Shown one piece after another: positions 1 through 5,323 of a stretch of 5,323 bases of DNA (position 1 is the stretch's first letter; each line of letters begins with the position of its first letter). The position numbers and the translations under genes are program-made. The stretch is from an uncultured Eubacteriales bacterium (GTDB taxonomy: Bacteria; Bacillota; Clostridia; Monoglobales; UMGS1388), in NCBI GenBank assembly GCA_900551345.1, contig URVP01000114.1, positions 1 to 5,323 on the forward strand, in the 5' to 3' direction. The notes below the pieces were generated by a model that worked only from the letters and a program-made list of their open reading frames with translations, was not told where the DNA came from and searched no databases.

Positions 1-1103
1 TGGCTGCCGATTCGGCAAAAACGGACAGCAGCGGGGCTGCAAAGTTTGATTTTGTCGTATCTTTTGAAAAGGTAACTGATGTATGTTATTTGTCGGTTGC
101 TGATTCACATGGGCAGGTATTGCATATTACCGATATTAATATGCCGGGCGTTATAAAGTCGTTTGATATTTTGAGCGGAGCAGCCACAATTGACAGACTC
201 TCGGTTGAAACAGGCGGTGTATATAATCTAAGCATCTGCGCACAAGACGGGTACGGTAATGTGTTTTCTCCAAGTGATGCAGTATGGAGAGCTGAGAAAA
301 ACGGAACGGAAATATCCTCTGTATATGTTAATGCTTCCAATAAGCTCTTTATTTCGGATAATGATTCATCTTTGTCCGGAAGTGAAATTAAATTAATATG
401 CACATGCGGCGGAATGGAAAAATCCATCACTCTTTATGTGGATAAGGATGAGTCCCCCGGCTCTCAGGGGGGCGGCGGCCTTGGCGGAGGCGGCGGTATT
501 GGAGGGGGAGGAACAGGTTCGACCTCTACCTTTATTAAACCCGATAAAGAAAACTCTGATGAGGCAGATAAGGAAGCATACTCCGCATTTTCCGATGTAC
601 CCTCAGATGCGTGGTATTATGATGATATAAGCAGTTTGTTTATGAAAGGAATCATCAAGGGAGATGCAGACGGAAGTATCAGACCGGAAGATAACATAAC
701 CAGAGAAGAACTTGTTTCCATAGTTGTTCGTACTCTTGGTATAGAATTTGACGGTGAGGAATACATCTCTGATTCTACCGTGTCGGACTGGGCTTTGAAT
801 GAAATGAGTGCTGCTGTGTCAAACGGTATAATAACCGGAGATGAAAACGGTGTTATAAACGGCAAAAATCTTTGCCAAAGACAGGATGCGGCAGTGATTA
901 TCGGACGAGCATTTAAAATAACCGCAAGCGATAAAGAGACATTTTTTGCTGACGGCGGAAAAATTTCCGATTATGCAGCGGAATATGTGGACAGTCTAAG
1001 CGGCGGCGGATATATAAACGGATATGAAGACGGTACATTCCGTCCCGAAAACAACATTACAAGAGCAGAACTGTTCGCTGTAATAAACAGAATAATAGGT
1101 TAA
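1..1103 (+). CDS. C-terminal part of a surface protein with three SLH domains (5' truncated)
   Basis: This is the end of a cell-surface protein. The frame is open from the first complete codon at base 3, with no stop and no convincing start, so the gene begins upstream; 366 residues are visible (numbered from base 3). Residues 1-150 are beta-rich and low in charge patterning, reading like one or two Ig-like or similar beta-sandwich modules; I do not recognise a catalytic domain. A Gly-rich linker (about 156-172) and an acidic, Ser/Lys-containing spacer follow. Three S-layer homology repeats lie at about 196-245, 253-305 and 314-366. Repeats 1 and 3 carry the signature motif as ITREE (232-236) and ITRAE (352-356); repeat 2 is degenerate, with CQRQ (291-294). 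SLH triplets are known to bind pyruvylated secondary cell-wall polymer, so the protein should sit outside the cell, held to the wall by its C-terminus. It ends 4 nt before the SBP gene and is probably co-transcribed with it. A carbohydrate-active enzyme or binding protein is possible, but the deciding N-terminus is outside the window. Confidence 0.93.
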   Translation, partial: AADSAKTDSSGAAKFDFVVSFEKVTDVCYLSVADSHGQVLHITDINMPGVIKSFDILSGAATIDRLSVETGGVYNLSICAQDGYGNVFSPSDAVWRAEKNGTEISSVYVNASNKLFISDNDSSLSGSEIKLICTCGGMEKSITLYVDKDESPGSQGGGGLGGGGGIGGGGTGSTSTFIKPDKENSDEADKEAYSAFSDVPSDAWYYDDISSLFMKGIIKGDADGSIRPEDNITREELVSIVVRTLGIEFDGEEYISDSTVSDWALNEMSAAVSNGIITGDENGVINGKNLCQRQDAAVIIGRAFKITASDKETFFADGGKISDYAAEYVDSLSGGGYINGYEDGTFRPENNITRAELFAVINRIIG

Positions 1104-1107
1104 TACT
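1095..1107 (+). promoter_or_regulatory. Weak ribosome binding site for the SBP gene
   Basis: AGG at 1097-1099 lies 8 nt before the ATG at 1108. It is a weak Shine-Dalgarno match that overlaps the last codons of the SLH gene. A second in-frame ATG at 1111 is 11 nt away and less well placed. The weak site and the 4-nt gap suggest that translation is coupled to the upstream gene. Confidence 0.5.
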
Positions 1108-2454
1108 ATGATGACTAACGGTAGAAAAGCATTTATTTTTGGGTTTATAATTATTTTCACTTTAGCATTTTGCCTTTTAGTGTTTTTAACAATATATACT
1201 TTTAAATTTTATCAAAACAATGGAAACTCAAAGGATAAAATAACAGTAGAGCTTATGTCCCCGTGGGTGGGAATGAATCAGCGGGCGATAGCATTGGATG
1301 CTCTTATTGAGAAATATAATGAATCGCAGGATAATGTGAAAATTGTTAATAAATCCGTAGCGCCCGATTCTTTCTATGATAAACTGAATACTGATTTCTC
1401 TTCGGGAAACTATCATGACATAATTATCATGCCGCCTAATTATGCATCAGACCGATATATTGATATGGGATATATAATTCCTATTCAAGATGCACTTGAT
1501 GATGATGAACAGTGGAAAAATCTTTTCGATAAAAGTACGATTAAATTAACTACTTTTAATAATATGATATATGCCATGCCATATGAGGTCGTTTATCAGG
1601 CAATGTTTTATAATACAGATTTGTTTGATAAATACCACCTTGATTATCCCGAAACCTTTGAGGATTTGTTAAATGTATGCGCTGTATTTAAACAACACGG
1701 GATAATACCCATAGCTGCGAATTTCAGTTATGAGGGCAGTTATCTTTTGGAAAATATTTTTGCATCTTATTTTCCTAATATTGATGTCAGCACCGTTAAC
1801 GGTTCGGCAAGTGCAGATCAGTTTGGCAAGTATATAAGCCGGTTAAAGCAATTGTATGATTTGGGTGCTTTTCCGGATAATGCTTTTCAGTTGGGAGATT
1901 ACGAAACAAAAGAGCTTTTTCTTAATAAAGAAGCCGCTATGATAGTGGAAGAATCTGCTTTTATTTCAGAAATCACCAACAGAATAAATGAAAAGGTTCA
2001 GTCTTCGTTAGAAAAAGCTAATACTGATATGAATATAAAAATAGGCACATTTCCTTTTGTTCAGGACGGAGACGCAGACAGTACTGCCATTATATACGGG
2101 CTTGGAGAAGGAACATTCTTTGTAACCGATAATTGCAAAAAAGGCGGCTATGAAGAGTATATATATGACTTTTTGTATTTTATAAGTCAGCCTGAACAGG
2201 CTAAATTCTTCTCAGAAGAAACATATACAATAAGTGCCATAAAGTCATTAAATTCCAATGCTTATTACAGCAATCAAATGCAGCAGGGATTTACTTTAAT
2301 TTATGAAACCCGTCTCCCCCTGCAATCCCCGTCCATATTTTTCGGAAAGTATAACTGGCTTTCAAAAATGGTTAAAAAGATGCCCTATGTACTGGAAGGA
2401 CAAATGCAGCCCAATGATTTATGGGAAGGGTTAAAGGAGCTTGAGTTTGATTAA
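1108..2454 (+). CDS. Membrane-anchored extracellular solute-binding protein, family 1 (likely sensory)
   Basis: This 448-residue protein matches the family-1 (SBP_bac_1, carbohydrate ABC type) layout and usual length. The short basic N-tail (R6, K7) is followed by one hydrophobic helix at about 9-31. Cys22 lies inside the helix with Phe before it, so there is no lipobox, and no AXA-type signal peptidase site is evident; the protein is best read as anchored with its body outside. Family hallmarks are the first beta strand after the anchor (ITVELMSPW, 45-53), the stretch from MPYE (157-160) through FYNTDLFDKY (167-176) and PETFEDLL (181-188), HGIIPIA (197-203), and the C-terminal QPEQAKFF block (361-368). 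The family binds sugars or oligosaccharides for ABC uptake. Here no permease or ATPase gene adjoins it; the next two genes are a sensor kinase and its regulator. I therefore infer a ligand-sensing role, as known for XylFII with LytS/YesN in Clostridium. It could instead serve a transporter encoded elsewhere. Its stop overlaps the kinase start by 8 nt. Confidence 0.93.
   Translation: MMTNGRKAFIFGFIIIFTLAFCLLVFLTIYTFKFYQNNGNSKDKITVELMSPWVGMNQRAIALDALIEKYNESQDNVKIVNKSVAPDSFYDKLNTDFSSGNYHDIIIMPPNYASDRYIDMGYIIPIQDALDDDEQWKNLFDKSTIKLTTFNNMIYAMPYEVVYQAMFYNTDLFDKYHLDYPETFEDLLNVCAVFKQHGIIPIAANFSYEGSYLLENIFASYFPNIDVSTVNGSASADQFGKYISRLKQLYDLGAFPDNAFQLGDYETKELFLNKEAAMIVEESAFISEITNRINEKVQSSLEKANTDMNIKIGTFPFVQDGDADSTAIIYGLGEGTFFVTDNCKKGGYEEYIYDFLYFISQPEQAKFFSEETYTISAIKSLNSNAYYSNQMQQGFTLIYETRLPLQSPSIFFGKYNWLSKMVKKMPYVLEGQMQPNDLWEGLKELEFD
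1792..1803. repeat. 12-bp perfect palindrome within the SBP gene
   Basis: ACCGTTAACGGT is its own reverse complement. Its central eight bases, CGTTAACG, also form the centre of the larger inverted repeat at 2495-2523. It is too short to make a stable RNA hairpin. Whether it is a protein-binding site or chance is open. Confidence 0.4.
2433..2446 (+). promoter_or_regulatory. Strong ribosome binding site that decides the kinase start
   Basis: AAAGGAG at 2433-2439 is a near-ideal Shine-Dalgarno sequence inside the end of the SBP gene. The TTG at 2441 leaves only 1 nt of spacing, whereas the in-frame TTG at 2447 leaves 7 nt. The second TTG is therefore the likely start. No in-frame ATG occurs until inside the first membrane helix. 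Confidence 0.75.
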
Positions 2455-4243
2455 GCGTATTAAACAATTCTGCAAAAAAATTTATACTTATTACGGCAAT
2501 TTTTCGTTAACGAAAAAATTGCCTTTTATAGCCATTGTACAGATATTAATTCCCATTATCTTAATAAGTGCGATGAGCTATACTGTTATGCGGGTAATAT
2601 CGGCAAACGATGCAAAATCACATAACAGTGATGTAGTAAGATTTGTAAATATATGCATGGCTGATTTAGGTGAAAATATTGAATCCGTCTCTCAAAACAT
2701 TCTTTATGAGCCGGAACTTTATTCAATATTAAATGACCCTTCGGAAGGGGCTTTGTCTTACTACAATAATATGAATAATTCAGGTAATCTTTTGCAGAAA
2801 TTCGCTATATCAAATACCAAAATTCAATATATCGGCTTGGTAAATAATCAGAAAGATTTTTATTATACCAGCGGTAATATTAAAAACAGTTCTCTTGATT
2901 ATATCCCTTACGAAAGAATGTTAAAAAAAGCTCGCAGTGAAAAAGGCGGCGTTTGCTGGGTAACAGTGCATGATAAGGGGGAAGACCCTAAAGTTTTTCT
3001 GGTAAGAACAATTCATGACAACAAAACTTTTGAAGAAATAGGACTTCTTGTAATTGCTGTTAAAACGGACGCTTTTAAAGAAATTATCAGTGACTATCTT
3101 AATTTCAGAAGCGGTGGAATAATGGCAATAATCGATGAGGACGGACAAGTGGTTGCCATTTCCGACGAGTCTTTTAAAGATGATATACAAAATATGGACT
3201 TCAGCCACTATACTGAACCATATTATGCCGATGATATGCTTATCGTTGAGCAGTCAGTATCCAATATGCCTCTTAGAACGGTATCGTGCATGCCCAAAAA
3301 TATTATATATAAGAACATTTCCTTGCTGGGTCTTTGGATTATAGCATTAAGTTTATTTTCAGTATGCATAGTTCTGTTGATGAGTGCCCTGAGCGTATAT
3401 GATATTTTAACGCCCATGCAGGACCTTATAAATGTTATCAATAAAAATAAAAACGATGATACCGCTGTTGTGAAGATAAATCGCAAAGATGAATTCGGTG
3501 TTTTGGGTACTCGTTTTAACGAAATGATTAAGGATATTAAAAATTTGCAGTATGTTGCTTACAAAGAGAATATAGCCCGAAAGGAAATGCAGATAAAAGC
3601 TTTGCAGGCTCAGATAAATCCTCATTTTTTGTTTAATACATTCGATACCATAAATTGGATTGCCCTTGCACATAATGTGCCGGAAATATCTAAAATAATT
3701 GTCTCTCTTGCAAACATAATGAAGTGTTCCATGGGAAAGGTGGACAAGTTTATTTCTTTAAAAGAAGAAATAGCCCATGTTGACGATTATATGTACATTC
3801 AAAAGATACGATTTAAAGACCAGCTTGAGTATGAGGAAAAATACGGTCAAGAAGCTCTTGACGCAATGATACCGCCGCTTTTAATCCAACCGCTTATTGA
3901 AAATGCCATAATACACGGCAAAGAGAACAAGTGCGGCATATGCAGAGTTGCGTTGGAGATAAATGTGAAAGATGATAACATTGTCATATCTGTGTCGGAT
4001 AACGGTAACGGAATTTCTGCCGATAAGCTTAAAGTTATAAAAGAGCAAATAAATGATATGAGTTTTGGCAGCGAAAAGAAACAGACAGACAAAATCTCGA
4101 TAGGTCTAAACAATGTAAACAAGCGAATAAAGCTTAATTACGGTGATGAATACGGATTGGAATTATATTCCGTTGAAGGAGAATACACAAAAGCAGTGAT
4201 CATTATACCGAATACCGGCGATTGGAGACAGGAGAATGTATAA
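2447..4243 (+). CDS. YesM/LytS-type sensor histidine kinase
   Basis: From the TTG at 2447 this is a 598-residue membrane kinase of normal length for the YesM family. In order: a basic N-tail; TM1 at about 25-48; an extracellular region of about 240 residues (49-290) with the size and position of a double Cache sensor domain; TM2 at about 291-315; a HAMP linker (about 316-370, containing DEFGVLGTRFNEMI); the His_kinase domain with the phospho-acceptor His393 in QINPHFLFNT; and a HATPase domain with the N-box around Asn486 (PLIENAIIHG), the G1 box DNGNG (518-522) and a final GLNNVNKRI block. All catalytic motifs are intact. The family autophosphorylates on His using ATP and passes phosphate to a YesN-type regulator, here encoded by the next gene with an 8-nt overlap. 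The preceding SBP gene also overlaps by 8 nt, so the kinase probably reads the ligand state of the anchored SBP through its outer domain; that link is inference. A start at 2441 would add two residues. Confidence 0.95.
   Translation: MIKRIKQFCKKIYTYYGNFSLTKKLPFIAIVQILIPIILISAMSYTVMRVISANDAKSHNSDVVRFVNICMADLGENIESVSQNILYEPELYSILNDPSEGALSYYNNMNNSGNLLQKFAISNTKIQYIGLVNNQKDFYYTSGNIKNSSLDYIPYERMLKKARSEKGGVCWVTVHDKGEDPKVFLVRTIHDNKTFEEIGLLVIAVKTDAFKEIISDYLNFRSGGIMAIIDEDGQVVAISDESFKDDIQNMDFSHYTEPYYADDMLIVEQSVSNMPLRTVSCMPKNIIYKNISLLGLWIIALSLFSVCIVLLMSALSVYDILTPMQDLINVINKNKNDDTAVVKINRKDEFGVLGTRFNEMIKDIKNLQYVAYKENIARKEMQIKALQAQINPHFLFNTFDTINWIALAHNVPEISKIIVSLANIMKCSMGKVDKFISLKEEIAHVDDYMYIQKIRFKDQLEYEEKYGQEALDAMIPPLLIQPLIENAIIHGKENKCGICRVALEINVKDDNIVISVSDNGNGISADKLKVIKEQINDMSFGSEKKQTDKISIGLNNVNKRIKLNYGDEYGLELYSVEGEYTKAVIIIPNTGDWRQENV
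2495..2523. repeat. Near-perfect inverted repeat / hairpin early in the kinase gene
   Basis: The left arm, GGCAATTTTTCG (2495-2506), pairs with CGAAAAAATTGCC (2511-2523) across a TTAA loop, giving 12 base pairs with one bulged A. TTTT follows at 2524-2527, so the RNA resembles a weak, A/U-rich intrinsic terminator. It begins 48 nt into the coding sequence, between the start and the first membrane helix (codons for GNFSLTKKLP). It could cause partial termination or pausing and so lower kinase and regulator output, it could be a DNA operator, or it could be chance in A/T-rich code. Confidence 0.55.
4224..4235 (+). promoter_or_regulatory. Ribosome binding site of the response regulator
   Basis: GGAG at 4224-4227 lies 8 nt before the ATG at 4236. 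A second GGAG at 4231-4234 leaves only 1 nt and cannot serve this start. Both sit inside the end of the kinase gene, fitting coupled translation of kinase and regulator. Confidence 0.65.
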
Positions 4244-5323
4244 GGTAGTAATTATTGATGATGAAAAATTAATTCGTGACGGTCTGCGAAATGTGGTTCC
4301 GTGGAATGATCTGGGCTGTGAAATAGCCGGGGAAGCGTCCAACGGACTGCAGGGAATGGAAGTCATAAAAGAAACAAAGCCGGATATTATTTTAACCGAT
4401 ATAAAGATGCAGGGCGCTGACGGTTTAACTATGTTGGAAGAAACTTTAAACATAGCAAGTAACGCTAAAATACTAATTATAACGGGTTATAGGGATTTTG
4501 ACTATGCGCAAAAAGCCATCAGGTTGGGAGCATTCGATTATTTAGTAAAGCCTACTGATATGGATGCTTTGGTATCCTGTATAAAAGCCATGACACATGA
4601 ACTGGATAAATCCAGGGATTCGGCTGATTATATCGATAAAAATATAATGAATGAGTTTGACCGGCATCCCAAGCTGATGCCTGTTAATCTTGTTAAATCC
4701 AAGCTTATTGATGCCATTTGTATGGGGGACGAAGAAGAAAGTGCAAAGCTGTACGGCGAATACAGGGATATATGCTCTGCGACCTTTTCAGCTAAACCTA
4801 TGATAATGGCAGCTATTTATAAGTTCATAATGGATTTAAACAATTTAAGACCTAATATTAATCTTAATGTTTATTCTGATTTTTCCGGGCTTAATTCACT
4901 TATGGCAAAAAGCGGCAATATAGATGAACTGTTTGATGTTATATGGTGGGCTGTTAAGAAAACGGTTGATGAATATGATAAAAGCCGGGACAGTGTAAAA
5001 AATGTAGCCGTTAAAAAAATGAAGGAATTCATAATTGAAAATCATGATAAAAATATCGGACTTGCAGAGATTGCGAATGCTGCTCACATAAGTACATATT
5101 ATGCAAGTAAAATTTTTAAAAATGAAACCGGGATAAATCTTATAGAATATTTGAATTATTACCGAATAGAAGAAGCAAAAAAGTTACTTAGGCAATCCGA
5201 ATATAAGGTGTATCGAATTGCTGAGATGGTAGGAATTTCGGACTCACACTATTTTTCCCGTCTTTTCAAAAAAAGCACCAATCACACGCCTCGGGAATAT
5301 AGGGATGCTTATTTAAACAAAAA
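4236..5323 (+). CDS. YesN-type response regulator, REC + AraC DNA-binding domain (3' truncated)
   Basis: The ATG at 4236 opens a frame that runs to the window end without a stop; 362 residues are visible. The receiver domain covers about 1-120, with the acidic pair Asp8/Asp9, phospho-acceptor Asp55 (ILTDIKM), Thr83, Tyr102 and Lys105-Pro106, so phosphotransfer should work. Residues about 125-255 form a helical middle region typical of YesN-like regulators. The AraC-type domain covers about 258-357, with two helix-turn-helix units: AEIANAAHISTYYASKIF (277-294) and IAEMVGISDSHYFSRLF (328-344), ending in TPREYR (351-356). Because that motif normally lies near the C-terminus, probably only a few residues are missing. 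The protein is expected to be a cytoplasmic DNA-binding activator, phosphorylated by the overlapping kinase, acting on promoters of sugar uptake or breakdown genes; the targets are not visible. Departures from consensus are Gln59 where the receiver motif usually has Pro, and Asn349 where the AraC C-terminal motif usually has Gly. Confidence 0.95.
   Translation, partial: MYKVVIIDDEKLIRDGLRNVVPWNDLGCEIAGEASNGLQGMEVIKETKPDIILTDIKMQGADGLTMLEETLNIASNAKILIITGYRDFDYAQKAIRLGAFDYLVKPTDMDALVSCIKAMTHELDKSRDSADYIDKNIMNEFDRHPKLMPVNLVKSKLIDAICMGDEEESAKLYGEYRDICSATFSAKPMIMAAIYKFIMDLNNLRPNINLNVYSDFSGLNSLMAKSGNIDELFDVIWWAVKKTVDEYDKSRDSVKNVAVKKMKEFIIENHDKNIGLAEIANAAHISTYYASKIFKNETGINLIEYLNYYRIEEAKKLLRQSEYKVYRIAEMVGISDSHYFSRLFKKSTNHTPREYRDAYLNK

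Noticed and set aside
90..92. TTG at 90 as the start of the SLH gene
   Set aside because: The frame is open to the window's left edge, there is no Shine-Dalgarno sequence before it, and the protein would lack a signal peptide although SLH proteins are secreted.
86..430. Minus-strand open frame of 114 codons opposite the SLH gene
   Set aside because: It lies wholly opposite a frame with clear domain content; its translation shows no domain and no ribosome site was evident. The other short minus-strand frames (for example 617-865, 2921-3208, 3223-3486, 3847-4122, 4163-4453) are shadows of the same kind.
436..630. Plus-strand frame of 64 codons over the Gly-rich linker
   Set aside because: It is the alternative frame of the GC-rich glycine codons, within the SLH gene; its Ala/Glu-rich product is a by-product of the repeat composition.
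1099..1119. GTTA...TAAC inverted repeat at the SLH-SBP junction
   Set aside because: A 4-bp stem with a wide loop is too weak to call a terminator or operator.
2474..2480. Run of seven A near the kinase start as a slippage site
   Set aside because: The phase does not fit a -1 ribosomal site, and the full kinase is encoded in one frame without any need for slippage.
2737..2749. Small hairpin CCCTTCGGAAGGG in the kinase gene
   Set aside because: The stem is only 5 bp with a 3-nt loop and no T-run follows; such pairs are expected by chance.
5269..5276. Run of seven A then G near the end of the regulator gene as a -1 frameshift site
   Set aside because: The A AAA AAG heptamer is in the wrong phase relative to the reading frame (TTC AAA AAA AGC), and the expected AraC C-terminus continues in the original frame.

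Overview
The window is a compact, entirely plus-strand gene cluster from what looks like a low-to-moderate-GC Gram-positive anaerobe of the Clostridia (Bacillota). The evidence is the combination of a C-terminal triple S-layer homology (SLH) anchor behind a Gly-rich linker, a YesM/LytS-type sensor kinase, a YesN-type REC-AraC regulator, a carbohydrate-type solute-binding protein, Shine-Dalgarno-led starts including a TTG, and A/T-rich codon use. SLH-anchored surface enzymes next to such regulators are common in polysaccharide-using gut and biomass-degrading Clostridia. The genus cannot be fixed from this sequence.

Layout: (1) 1-1103 is the 3' part of a large surface protein: beta-rich, Ig-like-looking sequence, a poly-Gly linker and three SLH repeats; its start lies outside the window. 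(2) 1108-2454 encodes a family-1 extracellular solute-binding protein (SBP) that has an uncleaved-looking N-terminal membrane anchor instead of a lipobox. (3) 2447-4243 encodes a YesM-like histidine kinase: TM, large extracellular (Cache-like) domain, TM, HAMP, His_kinase, HATPase. (4) 4236 to the window end encodes a YesN-like response regulator: REC, middle region and two AraC-type HTHs, lacking only its last few residues.

The gaps are 4 nt, -8 nt and -8 nt, so the four genes are almost certainly one transcription unit with translational coupling. No promoter or transporter permease/ATPase gene is visible, and no gene-free stretch exceeds a few bases. The simplest reading is a three-component sensor: the anchored SBP binds an extracellular ligand (probably an oligosaccharide) and passes the signal to the kinase, which phosphorylates Asp55 of the AraC-type regulator. 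The SLH protein made from the same message would be the surface partner, possibly an enzyme or binder acting on the same substrate. Its function is not visible here.

Extra structure: a 12-bp near-perfect hairpin sits 48 nt inside the kinase gene and is followed by TTTT. Its centre, CGTTAACG, recurs in a perfect 12-bp palindrome inside the SBP gene.
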